The notes beneath the pieces were generated by a model that was not told the DNA's origin, made no database searches, and saw only the letters and a program-made list of their open reading frames with translations. The translations under genes were made by a program, and so were the position numbers. DNA of 64,000 bases from positions 2,540,001 through 2,604,000 of the forward strand of contig NZ_CP058349.1 of NCBI RefSeq assembly GCF_013395055.1, written 5' to 3'. The first letter of the stretch is position 1; every line of letters begins with the position of its first letter. The stretch comes from Pseudomonas sp. ABC1 (GTDB lineage: Bacteria; Pseudomonadota; Gammaproteobacteria; Pseudomonadales; Pseudomonadaceae). This document shows, one piece after another, positions 6,981 through 16,189 of the stretch.

Positions 6981-9971
6981 TCAGTAGTACTGCCGAATAT
7001 AGCTGTAGGCCTTCTCGAACAGCTCCTCATCCTGGTGCAGACGGTACTTGAACAGGGCTTTGCGCAGGGCCTTCTTCACCTCCCGCTCGCCGGCCAGGGT
7101 GTCCTGCCAGCCGGGGAAGCGAACCAAGCGGACGATCTCGTCGATGTCTGCCACCACCCGCTCGACGATGATCGGCGTTTCCGCCGTCTTGACTTCGTTG
7201 AACAGCTCGCTGAGAGCTGCCTTGCCGCGATCTTCGTCCTCCTCGGGCGGCACTTCCTTCTCGGCCTGCAGCACCTCCTTGGCGATCTCAAGCAGCTGCT
7301 TGAGGAACTCGACACTGTTGAGCACCCCGGACTCGAAGCGGTCGCGCAGTGCGTCCAGGCGCTCGGAGAGCTTCTTGAACTTGGGATTGCCAAGGTGCTT
7401 GCGTAGTCGCCTGGCAACCTTGATCTCGATTTCCTTGGCCTTCTTCGGCTCGGGATTGGACAGCACTGCCTCCAGCAGGTCGGCATCCAGGATCAGGGTG
7501 TCCAGATCGTCGCGCACGGCATCGACATGCACGTTCTGGTGGATGAGCTCGATGGTCTTGGCGCCCAGCGAGTGCCAGATCAGCTTGCCGTGGCCGCTGG
7601 AGGGCTGCACCGATTGGTACACCTGGCTCAGCCACTTGTAGTCGACGGCATAGGCTCCCAGCAGAGGATCGGGCGACAGTGCTTCCCAGATCTTGTTGAG
7701 CAGGCTGTACTCGGCGGCGAAGTTGTCGCGCACTTCGTTGTTGGGCAGGCACTGCTGGGCAGCGATCAGCCCCTCGTAGCCTTCTTGGGTGCGGTCCACG
7801 CCGGGGAAGAAGGCCAGGCACTTCTGCATGACCTCGGGCAGCTTGTCCTTCAGCTCTTGGATGTTGCTGACCACCTGTTTGACGCTCTGGTCATCGAACT
7901 CCAGGGCGGCGGCCACGTCGTCGAAGATGCCCAGGTAGTCGACGATCAGGCCGTGGGTCTTCTGCTCCGAGTAGGTGCGGTTCACCCGGCAGATCGCCTG
8001 CAGCAAGGTATGGTCGCGCAGCGGCTTGTCCAAGTACATCGCCTGCAGGATCGGCGCATCGAAGCCGGTGAGCAGCTTGGCAGTGACGATGATCAGCTTC
8101 AGCGGGTCGTTGGCGTCGCGGAAGCGATCCAACAGCCGCTCCTCCTCGTCACGCGAACGGTCGTAGGCAGCGTACTCAGGATGCTCCTTCTTGTCGGCGG
8201 CCTGTACCGACATGACGATCTCGCTGGCCTCGGGCGGCAGCAGCTTGTCCAGCTCGGTCTTGAACAGCAGGCAGGACTCCCGGTCGAAGGTGACGATCTG
8301 CCCCTTGAAACCGTTCGGCTCCACCTTGCTCTGGAAGTGCTGGACGATGTCCTCGCAGATTCGGCGAATACGCTCCGGCGTCTTCACCAGCACCGCCATC
8401 TTGGCGGCGGTCTTGGCGAGGTTGTCCTTATCCAGATCGGACAGGCTGCCGGTCATCTCGGCATAAGCGGCATCGATGGCGGCCTTGTCGATGTGCAGAT
8501 CCACCAAGCGCGGCTCGAAGTGCAGCTGCAACGTGGCGCCGTCGCGGATCGACTCCTCGAAGCCGTAGCGGCTCATGTAGCCCTTCTCGTCCTCGTCAGC
8601 GCCGAAGGTGTAGAAGGTGTTGCGGTCGGTGCGGTTGATCGGCGTGCCGGTCAGGCCGAACAGGAAGGCATTGGGCAGTGCCTCGCGCATCTTGCGACCC
8701 AGATCGCCCTCCTGGGTCCGGTGCGCCTCGTCCACCAGGGCGATGATGTTGCTGCGCGGGTTCAGCGCACCATCGGCCTCACCGAACTTGAAGATGGTGG
8801 TGATGATGATCTTACGTACGTCCTGCGCGAGCAGTTGCTGCAGCTTGTCGCGGGAGTCGGCCTTTTCCAGGTTGGGAATGTCGGCCGCAGCGAAGGTGCC
8901 GGTGATCTGGCTGTCTAGGTCGATGCGATCAACCACGATCAGCACCGTGGGGTTCTTCAGCAGCGGGTGCATGCGCAGCTTCTGCGCGGCGAACACCATC
9001 AGCAACGACTTGCCCGAGCCTTGGAAGTGCCAGATCAGGCCCTTCTTCGGGTAGCCGGCCAGCACCCGCTCAACGATCCGGTTGGCCGCCTCGTACTGCT
9101 GGTAGCGGCAGATGATCTTGATCCGGCGCTGCTTCTTGTCAGTGGCGAACAGGGTGAAGCTGGCGAGGATATCGAGCACCACATGGGGGCGCAGCATGCT
9201 CTCGGCGGCGCGCTGCAGGCTCTTCAGTGGATGCTGCAGGGCATCGCTGCCTTCGCCATCCAGATGCCAGGGGCCCCAGTCCTTCACTGGCAGGCCGATG
9301 GAGCCGTAGTGGTATTCCTTGCCCTCGGTGGCCACCGAGAACACGTTGCAGACGAACAGCTCGGGGACGAACTTCTCGTAGTCGTCATGCACCTGCAGGG
9401 CGCCGTCCACCCAGCTGACCGCCTTGCGGGTCGGCGTCTTGGCCTCGATCAGTACCAGTGGCAGGCCGTTGACCAGCAGCACCAGATCGGCGCGGCGCTC
9501 GGTGGCTCCGGCGCGGTAGACGAACTGCTGGGTCACCACGTACTGGTTCTGCTCGGGCGTAGCGAAGTCGATCAGACGTACCGGCACATGCTCGTTGTTC
9601 AGGCCGAACGGCATGGAGCGTTCGCCGCGCATCCAGGCGGTCATTTCCTCGTTGGCGCGGATTAGGCCATCCGAGCGTACCGACAGCACGATGGCGCGCA
9701 GCTTGTAGAGCACCTCGTCGGCGCGGTCGGGCTGCTCGGCGATCTCCGGGTTCAGGCGGATCAGCGCGGCGCGCAGCCAGGGCTCGACCAGCACTTCCTG
9801 GATCTGGCGCGGCACCTCGGCAGGAGCGACATGGCTCCAGCCGATACCCTTGCTGCCGATACCGTAGGGTGCTGCGGTCTCCTGGAGGCTACCCGGCTTG
9901 GCGGGCTTGAGCGGGCCAGCGAGTAGATCGCGGACGTAGGCTTCAACTGTGTTGGATTCGTTAAATGCCAT
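6981..9971 (-). CDS. hsdR: Type I restriction enzyme, R subunit (HsdR)
   Basis: This 996-residue subunit is the ATP-dependent translocase and endonuclease of a type I restriction complex. The N-terminal PD-(D/E)XK nuclease is seen as D162 ... E176-A-K178. The SF2 motor carries Walker A FQGSGKSLL, the DEAH box in VDEAHRTQEG, and motif VI QAICRVNRTY. A helical C-terminus (~850-996) would dock on the methylase core. I chose ATG 9971 (MAFNESNTVE) over the upstream in-frame ATG 10004, because 9971 has a GGGGG site before it and matches usual N-termini. It overlaps the end of hsdS by 11 bp. The gene looks full length and intact. Confidence 0.95.
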   Translation of the reverse strand: MAFNESNTVEAYVRDLLAGPLKPAKPGSLQETAAPYGIGSKGIGWSHVAPAEVPRQIQEVLVEPWLRAALIRLNPEIAEQPDRADEVLYKLRAIVLSVRSDGLIRANEEMTAWMRGERSMPFGLNNEHVPVRLIDFATPEQNQYVVTQQFVYRAGATERRADLVLLVNGLPLVLIEAKTPTRKAVSWVDGALQVHDDYEKFVPELFVCNVFSVATEGKEYHYGSIGLPVKDWGPWHLDGEGSDALQHPLKSLQRAAESMLRPHVVLDILASFTLFATDKKQRRIKIICRYQQYEAANRIVERVLAGYPKKGLIWHFQGSGKSLLMVFAAQKLRMHPLLKNPTVLIVVDRIDLDSQITGTFAAADIPNLEKADSRDKLQQLLAQDVRKIIITTIFKFGEADGALNPRSNIIALVDEAHRTQEGDLGRKMREALPNAFLFGLTGTPINRTDRNTFYTFGADEDEKGYMSRYGFEESIRDGATLQLHFEPRLVDLHIDKAAIDAAYAEMTGSLSDLDKDNLAKTAAKMAVLVKTPERIRRICEDIVQHFQSKVEPNGFKGQIVTFDRESCLLFKTELDKLLPPEASEIVMSVQAADKKEHPEYAAYDRSRDEEERLLDRFRDANDPLKLIIVTAKLLTGFDAPILQAMYLDKPLRDHTLLQAICRVNRTYSEQKTHGLIVDYLGIFDDVAAALEFDDQSVKQVVSNIQELKDKLPEVMQKCLAFFPGVDRTQEGYEGLIAAQQCLPNNEVRDNFAAEYSLLNKIWEALSPDPLLGAYAVDYKWLSQVYQSVQPSSGHGKLIWHSLGAKTIELIHQNVHVDAVRDDLDTLILDADLLEAVLSNPEPKKAKEIEIKVARRLRKHLGNPKFKKLSERLDALRDRFESGVLNSVEFLKQLLEIAKEVLQAEKEVPPEEDEDRGKAALSELFNEVKTAETPIIVERVVADIDEIVRLVRFPGWQDTLAGEREVKKALRKALFKYRLHQDEELFEKAYSYIRQYY

Positions 9972-11166
9972 TTGCGCCCCCACTCTCAATCGACCTGAGC
10001 GCATGCTGTTTTAACTTCTGAGCCTCCGTCTTGCGGGTAGATATTTCCTTGCGAGCGGCTCGAATTGCTCTCATCTCAACCAGCAGAGCATCCTGCTCTT
10101 CTACTTCTGGAACCTTGAGCTCGTGTTGGCGAATATCTGCACCGTTAATCTTCCAGATCCCATTTGTGGATTTTGCACGTGAGATCAGACGATTGTGTGT
10201 GCTCTGGCTGTTCCACTGTAAAACTGCAAACTCGGGCCGGATGATCGCCTTATCAAATTTGAGCCGAATAAGCAGATCTGGATAAAAGCAACCTTTGGGA
10301 ACCGCATCGACAAGACCACTCTTGCCTACGAGCAGCTTGTTCCCGTTTCCACGGACAACAAGCACGTCGTTCGTCTTCAGCTCAAACGCAGCAGCTTCAG
10401 CTTCGGATATCTCTGCGTACTTAGTGTTGCCCTCTGCCACTATGCGCCCGTCCCTTACGGCGCCGATGCTGAGTGTTGGGTATCCTCGCTCGTCTGCATT
10501 TGCTTTCGGAGAGACTCCATTCTTTGGCCCATGCGGCACCAGTTTTTCGACCGCAATGACACGTTCAACCGACACCGAAGCCAATACATCCTCAAGATGT
10601 GAGTTTTCTAGTGTTCTTGTCGCGAGGTCAGCTTCCGCGAAAGAAATCAAGCATTCCTCAATAGAGTCGAGAAGCGTGACAATCCGATGTTGTTCATCCA
10701 TCAGCGGCAAGTTGAACTCAAAATCCGCCAAGCTCGTCCAATTGGTACGCGGACTCAACGACCCCGCCGAGGTGCCCACAGCATGTTCGAAGAAGGCATC
10801 AGTCTGGCAAATAAACGGCAGCAACTCCGGCAGCAGTACGCTCGCATCCTTGCTCTCCAGCACGTAGATGTCGCCCGAGCACACGCCCGCGAACTCCGCG
10901 ACGGCGACCTTGCGCTGGTAGGCGCGGCGCTTGCCGAACAGCACCTGGCCGGGCTTGAAGACGTTGGTGAAGGTGACGCCATCGGCCACATTGCCCCAGC
11001 TGCGGATACGCAGATCGCCGGGCTCCAGATGCTCCAGGCCCAGGTAACGCTCGAAGCCATCGGCCAGCGGGTCTTGGCTGCGCGCCTTGGACAGTCGCAC
11101 CACATCGCCAAACTTCACCCGACGCCAGCCGGGTTTCAGGGTCTTGTTCTGCTCAGGCATTGGCAT
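9961..11166 (-). CDS. hsdS: Type I restriction-modification specificity subunit (HsdS)
   Basis: A 401-residue HsdS with two target-recognition domains, roughly residues 10-185 and 205-370, each followed by a helical spacer (DEQHRIVTLLDSIEECL and EEQDALLVEMRAIRAARKE). It picks the DNA sequence for both methylation and cleavage. Start is ATG 11166, with an alternative two codons later at 11160; it overlaps the end of the preceding AlbA-type gene by 14 bp. The stretch coding for the second domain (about 10020-10780) is visibly AT-richer than the first domain and the rest of the operon, as expected after domain exchange. Confidence 0.93.
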   Translation of the reverse strand: MPMPEQNKTLKPGWRRVKFGDVVRLSKARSQDPLADGFERYLGLEHLEPGDLRIRSWGNVADGVTFTNVFKPGQVLFGKRRAYQRKVAVAEFAGVCSGDIYVLESKDASVLLPELLPFICQTDAFFEHAVGTSAGSLSPRTNWTSLADFEFNLPLMDEQHRIVTLLDSIEECLISFAEADLATRTLENSHLEDVLASVSVERVIAVEKLVPHGPKNGVSPKANADERGYPTLSIGAVRDGRIVAEGNTKYAEISEAEAAAFELKTNDVLVVRGNGNKLLVGKSGLVDAVPKGCFYPDLLIRLKFDKAIIRPEFAVLQWNSQSTHNRLISRAKSTNGIWKINGADIRQHELKVPEVEEQDALLVEMRAIRAARKEISTRKTEAQKLKQHALRSIESGGANGI

Positions 11167-13051
11167 CCTGCTCCTTGTCTTCTCTCACCGTCCGGTAGGC
11201 CTGGTGGGGGTGTTTTTCGCTTTCCGGATACAGCAGCGTCAGTATGCCGGCCTCGCGCATGGGCTTGAGGTGCGTGCGTGTGAGTTCGCGGGAGTCCTTG
11301 CGCCCGAGGATCTGCGACAGATCCTGGGCGGTATAGGGGCGCAGCGCACACAGCTCGCGCAGCAGCTCGCGCACCGTGGCCTTACGCGGTTTCTGGCCCG
11401 CGACCTGGATGCGTTGCCGCAGTTCCGCAGAAATCCCCACAAGAGCTTGTGGGGATCCTGAGTCGAGCTTGTGGGGATTCAGCGAAATCCCCACATCCTC
11501 CGCTAGGCTTGTGGGGATTCCCAGGGGCAGCTCAGGCTGCACGGTTTCTGGCAGAGGTGCGTGCTCCGCCGAATTCAGCACGTAGTAGGTGCGGCTACCC
11601 GCCCCCTGCTTGAGCAGCAGGCCACGGTCGCGCAGCCGGCGCAGCACCTGGCTGGCGGTCAGGGTATCCGAGCCGCAGAAATCCCGGCAGGCGGTGTTGT
11701 CCACCGCCCCGGTGGCCCGCACATAGATCAGTACCTTGGCCTCATCGGGCCCCAGATTGCTGCCGGCATAGTTGCGCAGCCAAGTGTGGTCTTCTTCCGT
11801 CAGCAGATTGTGCAGGAACAGGGTGAGCCTGAACTCATTGGCTTGGCGATCAGAGTGAAACTCTGGCAGCGGCAGGCCGGCATCAGCCGCCAGCCGCCGC
11901 ATGGCGCGAATGCCGGTGCCCTTGGCCTCGGCCAGGTGCAGGTCATGCAGCACCGCCGCGATGGCCGGATTGCGCAGGCGTGAACCGGGTAAGCCCAGCT
12001 GTGCCGGCTCCTTGAGGGAGTAGCCGACGTTGCGGATCTCGATGCGGTTGCTGTAACGGATGATCTGCGTCGGACTGTGCAGGGTGTAGTTGCGGTGCAT
12101 GGCCGCATTGGCCAGCGCCTCGCGGATCACCTTGCGCGGCAGGATGGGCTCCTGAACGCTCTGCAACTGGCCCTCCGGCAGGCGAAAGCCCTTAGGCAAC
12201 TCGTCGATGATGCTGGCTTCGGCCTGCGGCAACGCCAGCAGCAGCGGCTTGCGGATGTCGATGGACTGGAAGCGGTTTTCCGGGTCTTCCACCCACTCGG
12301 TGCCAGGCACACGGATGTAGTCGATGCGCACCATGGGCAGCAACCGGCGCAAGGCCAGAGGCTTGCCGAAAAGCACGATGCCGGCCAACGTCGGCTGCAG
12401 CGCTCCCTCCATACGCCGCACAGCACCCAGAGCTTCGAGCATGTCCTCGTCGCCATAGGCCAGCTCCTCGGCCTGGGGATTGATGCGGGCGCGGTCACGC
12501 CGGTAGGCGGCAATGGCGGAAGGGTCGAAGTCATCCAGCCGGGCATCGGACAGCACGCTGGAATCTGGGCCATGCAGGGGCTGGCTTTCCCCGCGCAACA
12601 CCCACAGGTCTTCATCCACGCAGCGCTGGTCACTAGAGCCGATACGGCGGTAGGCGCCCCCCGGCAAGCCCGTGGCTTTCTTGTAGATGGGTTTGTGGGT
12701 GACGTCGGCCTCAGGCACATACACCACCAGCAGCGTCTTGCCATCCACCTGTTCCAGCTGCATTTCCGGGCGCAGCGTGACGTTGAGCATGCTGGCACAC
12801 TGGCTGGCGAGATTACGCTGAACCTTGTCCGGATCGAGGAAGCCCACAGGCCGGTAAACGGTATCGCCCTTATCGTTGAGCGACCAGTCCACGCCCAGCA
12901 GCAGGTAGCCACCGTCCAGACCGGGTTCATTGGCGAAGGCGATCACCGTCTCCATAACCGACTTGCCGATGTCGCTGGCACGCTTGGCCTCGATGCGCGC
13001 GGACTCGTCCACCGCATTAAGCTCGTCCAGCAGTTCGACGGCGCTACGCAT
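11153..13051 (-). CDS. AlbA/Schlafen-type ATP-binding protein within the type I operon
   Basis: A 632-residue protein. The N-terminus (residues ~10-135) matches the Schlafen AlbA_2 nucleic-acid-binding fold (ESARIEAKRAS ... GGYLLLGVDWS). A GHKL-type ATPase region follows (about 300-400: IREALANAAMHRNYT, IEIRNVGYS, EAKGTGIRAMRR). Two winged-helix modules follow (about 425-490 and 560-620). Such proteins often sit inside type I restriction loci, where their role is not settled; regulation or an added effector is possible. It overlaps hsdM (8 bp) and hsdS (14 bp). The linker between the winged helices is encoded by repeated DNA (see 11431-11520). Confidence 0.85.
   Translation of the reverse strand: MRSAVELLDELNAVDESARIEAKRASDIGKSVMETVIAFANEPGLDGGYLLLGVDWSLNDKGDTVYRPVGFLDPDKVQRNLASQCASMLNVTLRPEMQLEQVDGKTLLVVYVPEADVTHKPIYKKATGLPGGAYRRIGSSDQRCVDEDLWVLRGESQPLHGPDSSVLSDARLDDFDPSAIAAYRRDRARINPQAEELAYGDEDMLEALGAVRRMEGALQPTLAGIVLFGKPLALRRLLPMVRIDYIRVPGTEWVEDPENRFQSIDIRKPLLLALPQAEASIIDELPKGFRLPEGQLQSVQEPILPRKVIREALANAAMHRNYTLHSPTQIIRYSNRIEIRNVGYSLKEPAQLGLPGSRLRNPAIAAVLHDLHLAEAKGTGIRAMRRLAADAGLPLPEFHSDRQANEFRLTLFLHNLLTEEDHTWLRNYAGSNLGPDEAKVLIYVRATGAVDNTACRDFCGSDTLTASQVLRRLRDRGLLLKQGAGSRTYYVLNSAEHAPLPETVQPELPLGIPTSLAEDVGISLNPHKLDSGSPQALVGISAELRQRIQVAGQKPRKATVRELLRELCALRPYTAQDLSQILGRKDSRELTRTHLKPMREAGILTLLYPESEKHPHQAYRTVREDKEQDANA
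11431..11520. repeat. Cluster of short direct and inverted GCTTGTGGGGAT repeats inside a coding region
   Basis: The core GCTTGTGGGGAT occurs at 11445, 11467 and 11507, and its reverse (ATCCCCACA) at 11433 and 11486. The first pair forms a near-perfect 11-bp palindrome around one base. The frame stays open, giving a variable linker in the protein. The repeats could be a slipped-strand or insertion-prone linker; I see no indel evidence here. Confidence 0.85.
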
Positions 13052-14669
13052 CGGCTCTCTCCTGCGCGATCAGCCCATCCAGCGTTTCCACCAGTTCATC
13101 CATCTGCAGCCAGAACGCTCGGCCGCTGTCCTGCCAGCTGGCCCAGGCGTCCTGCAGGCTCTGTGCCTGCTGGCCTGCCGAGGCGCTGCTGCTCTGGCGC
13201 TTCACGTAGAGCGGGATGGACAGGTTGAAGCCGTTGCCGGCGAGGTCGTCCAGGGTGACCGCGCGGGCAAAGCCCGGCTCGTCGGCAAACGCCAGCCAGG
13301 CATCGAGGATGCGCTTCTGCTGCTCGGGCTTGAGGAAGCTCTGCGCCCGCTCGCGGGTCACCTCGTTGACGGCATCGATGAACAGCACCTTACCCTTGCG
13401 CTCGGCAGGCTTGTGCCGGTTGCAGATCAGGATGCAGGACTCCATCGGCGAGTTGTAGAACAGGTTTGGCCCCAGGCCAATGACGCCCTCGACCCAGTCC
13501 TGCTCGACCATCTTGGCGCGCATCGACTGCTCTTCGTTGCGGAACAGCACTCCATGCGGCCACAGCGCCGCACTGCGGCCCTTGTCGCTGAGACTGGCGA
13601 GGATGTGCTGCTGGAAGGCATAGTCCGCCCGTCCCTGCGGCGGCGTGCCAAGGAAGTTGCGCCCCCAGGCATCCTGCTCCCAAGCCGTGCGGTTCCATTG
13701 CTTGATCGAGTACGGCGGGTTGGCCAGGATCACGTCGAACTTGCGCAGGCGGTCGCCGGCAATGTGCTTGGGCTCGGCGAGGGTGTCGCCACGAATGATC
13801 TGGAAGTCCTCGACGCCGTGCAGGAACAGGTTCATCCGGGCGATGGACGAGGTGATCAGGTTGCGTTCCTGACCGTAGAGTTTGAGTGTGCGGTACTCGC
13901 CCCCGGAGCGCTTCACCTCGTCGAGCGCGGAGATCAACATGCCGCCGGTGCCGCAGGTGGGGTCGTAGATCGACTCGCCGGCCTGGGGCTTGAGCAACTG
14001 GGTCATCAGATGCACGACGGTGCGATTGGTGTAGAACTCGGCGGCGGTGTGGCCGGAGTCGTCGGCAAACTTCTTGATCAGGTACTCGTAGGCGTTGCCC
14101 AGCTCATCCTCGGGTACGTTGGCGACCGAGAGGGTCTGGGTCGAGAAGTGCTCGATCAGGTCCTTGAGGGTTTCATCGGGCAGGCGCTCGCGGTTCGTCC
14201 AGGCGGCATCGCCGAAGATGCCGTCGAGCAGCTCCGGGTTGGCCGCTTCGATGTCACGCATGGCTTTCTGGATGGCCATGCCGACGTTCATCGGCACCTG
14301 GCGGACATCGCGCCAGTGCGCGCCGGCCGGGATCTGGAAACGATGGTTCTCGGCGAACTCGGCGTAGGACAGGTCACCATCCGACTCCTGCAGGGCGGAC
14401 TGGTATTCCTCGTCCCACACGTCGGAGACGCGCTTGAAGAACAGCAGCGGGAAGATGAACTGCTTGTAGTCGCCGGCATCGATGAGGCCGCGCAGCAGGA
14501 CTGCGGCGCCCCAGAGGTAGCTTTCCAGTTCCTGTTGGGTGATGCGCTTAGGGCTGCCTGGCTTCTCTTGCTCCATTTGGGCAAACTTTTCCTTCAATCG
14601 CATACGCGCAACGTTCGCCATTTCTTCAGTGATGATCTTGTTGTCTTTGAAGGGGCGGTCTGAACTCAT
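13044..14669 (-). CDS. hsdM: Type I DNA methyltransferase subunit, second HsdM (N6-adenine)
   Basis: A 541-residue HsdM. The SAM-binding motif DPTCGTGGM lies near residue 236 and the catalytic NPPY motif near residue 315, so it should be active on adenine N6. The usual N-terminal helical domain (YKQFIFPLLFFKRVSDVWDE) is present. Where most HsdM proteins, including its neighbour, have EFYTPR, this one has EFYTNR. I chose ATG 14669, since AGGAGG lies nine bases upstream, whereas the ATG at 14678 directly abuts that site. It overlaps the stop of the other hsdM by 4 bp (ATGA). Two distinct HsdM genes in one operon are unusual. Confidence 0.92.
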   Translation of the reverse strand: MSSDRPFKDNKIITEEMANVARMRLKEKFAQMEQEKPGSPKRITQQELESYLWGAAVLLRGLIDAGDYKQFIFPLLFFKRVSDVWDEEYQSALQESDGDLSYAEFAENHRFQIPAGAHWRDVRQVPMNVGMAIQKAMRDIEAANPELLDGIFGDAAWTNRERLPDETLKDLIEHFSTQTLSVANVPEDELGNAYEYLIKKFADDSGHTAAEFYTNRTVVHLMTQLLKPQAGESIYDPTCGTGGMLISALDEVKRSGGEYRTLKLYGQERNLITSSIARMNLFLHGVEDFQIIRGDTLAEPKHIAGDRLRKFDVILANPPYSIKQWNRTAWEQDAWGRNFLGTPPQGRADYAFQQHILASLSDKGRSAALWPHGVLFRNEEQSMRAKMVEQDWVEGVIGLGPNLFYNSPMESCILICNRHKPAERKGKVLFIDAVNEVTRERAQSFLKPEQQKRILDAWLAFADEPGFARAVTLDDLAGNGFNLSIPLYVKRQSSSASAGQQAQSLQDAWASWQDSGRAFWLQMDELVETLDGLIAQERADA

Positions 14670-16189
14670 GGCAACCATCCTCCTTCAGTCATGACCTGCG
14701 CGAGCCGCTCTTCCGCCTCGCGGCAACGGTTAAGCGCCTCCTTGAAGGCGGCAATCGCTTCCGGCAGCGGCGGGATATCCTCCTGCAGTGGCGGAAGCAC
14801 ATAGCGCGAGATATTCAGCGTCCAGTCTTCGGCCTTGATCTCGTCAAGGTCGACAATCCGCACGGCGTCGGGTACATCGACGAACTGCTCGTACCAACCC
14901 TGAATCTGCTTGGCGTGTTCGAGCTCTAGGAAGTTTTGCGCCCGGCCGCGGCGGAACAGGCGCGAGGCATCTGCAATCATCACCTTGCGTTTCTTGGCCT
15001 CGGGCTTGCGCAGGCGCAACAATAAGATGCACGCGGCCAGGCCGGTGCCGTAGAAGAGGTTCGGTGCCAGGCCGATGACGCCTTCGATCAGATCCAATTC
15101 CAGCAACTTCTGGCGGATGGTTCCTTCTACCCCCTTGCGGAACAGAGCCCCCTGCGGCAGTACCACAGCCATGCGCCCGTTGCCCTTGGCCATGGACTTG
15201 ACCATGTGCTGAACCCAGGCGAAGTCGCCGGAACCGGACGGAGGAACACCTGCGAAGTTGCGCCCAAAGGGATCGCTCCCCCACAGTTCTTCCCCCCACT
15301 TCTCCAGCGAGAACGGCGGGTTGGCAATCACGCAGTCGAAGGTGGCCAGGCGGTCGACATCGTAGAATGCCGGATTACGCAGGGTGTCACCGCGAACGAT
15401 CTGGAAGTCCTCGATGCCATGCAGGAACAGGTTCATCCGGGCGATGGCAGAGGTGGCCAGGTTCTTTTCCTGACCGTAGAGCTTGCCCCACAAGCGTTTG
15501 ACGTCGCCGTGCTGCTCCTTCACGTGCTGTACAGCTGCCAGCAGCATGCCGCCCGTACCACAGGCAGGGTCGTAGATGGTTTCGCCTTCTTTCGGATCGA
15601 GCATCTCGATCATCAGGCGCACCACGCTGCGTGGGGTATAGAACTCGCCAGCCTTCTTGTTAGTGGCGTCAGCGAACTTCTTGATCAGGTATTCGTAGGC
15701 ATCCCCCAGCACGTCGGATGCCACGTTGCGGTTACCCAGGGGCAGGCGCGAGAAGTGTTCGATCAGGTCTTTCAGCAGCGCATCCGAGAGGCGCTCCTTG
15801 TTGGTCCACTGGGCATCGCCGAACACACCGTAGAGGGTGTCGGGATTGGCGCGCTCGATGGCGCGCATGGCCCACTGCAGGGCCGAGCCGACGTTGATCG
15901 ACTTCTCCCGAACGTCCTCCCAGTGGCAGAACTCGGGGATCTGGAAGCGGTGTGACTCGGGGAACAGTGCCAGCTCGGCGTCGCCGCTCTCCTCGACGAT
16001 CTCGGCGTATTCCTCGTCCCAGACATCACAGATGCGCTTGAAGAAGAGCAGCGGGAAGATGTAGGTCTTGAAGTCAGCCGCGTCCACCGGGCCACGCAGG
16101 ATGTTGGCGGACTCCCAGAGATGGCTCTCCAGCTGGCTGAGGGTGATGCTTGAATCGCTCAAAATCGGTGTCCTTGTGCCGATCAGCAC
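14666..16189 (-). CDS. hsdM: Type I DNA methyltransferase subunit, first HsdM (N6-adenine)
   Basis: Up to 507 residues. The SAM-binding motif DPACGTGGM is at about 208-215, EFYTPRSVV at 182-190, and the catalytic NPPF at about 290-293. It is the first gene of the hsd operon and clearly paralogous to the following HsdM over most of its length (LLFFKR.DVWDEEY, EYLIKKFAD, ARMNLFLHG.EDFQI.RGDTL). The longest frame starts at GTG 16189; a TTG at 16162 preceded by AAGGA eight bases upstream is the better-supported start, and this would give 498 residues. Both catalytic motifs are intact. Confidence 0.92.
   Translation of the reverse strand: MLIGTRTPILSDSSITLSQLESHLWESANILRGPVDAADFKTYIFPLLFFKRICDVWDEEYAEIVEESGDAELALFPESHRFQIPEFCHWEDVREKSINVGSALQWAMRAIERANPDTLYGVFGDAQWTNKERLSDALLKDLIEHFSRLPLGNRNVASDVLGDAYEYLIKKFADATNKKAGEFYTPRSVVRLMIEMLDPKEGETIYDPACGTGGMLLAAVQHVKEQHGDVKRLWGKLYGQEKNLATSAIARMNLFLHGIEDFQIVRGDTLRNPAFYDVDRLATFDCVIANPPFSLEKWGEELWGSDPFGRNFAGVPPSGSGDFAWVQHMVKSMAKGNGRMAVVLPQGALFRKGVEGTIRQKLLELDLIEGVIGLAPNLFYGTGLAACILLLRLRKPEAKKRKVMIADASRLFRRGRAQNFLELEHAKQIQGWYEQFVDVPDAVRIVDLDEIKAEDWTLNISRYVLPPLQEDIPPLPEAIAAFKEALNRCREAEERLAQVMTEGGWLP

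Noticed and set aside
7527..8918. 463-codon open frame on the plus strand
   Set aside because: Antisense to hsdR; its composition follows from high-GC codon bias and it has no recognisable domain.
12930..14663. 577-codon open frame on the plus strand
   Set aside because: Antisense to hsdM and the AlbA-type gene, with no ribosome site or domain.
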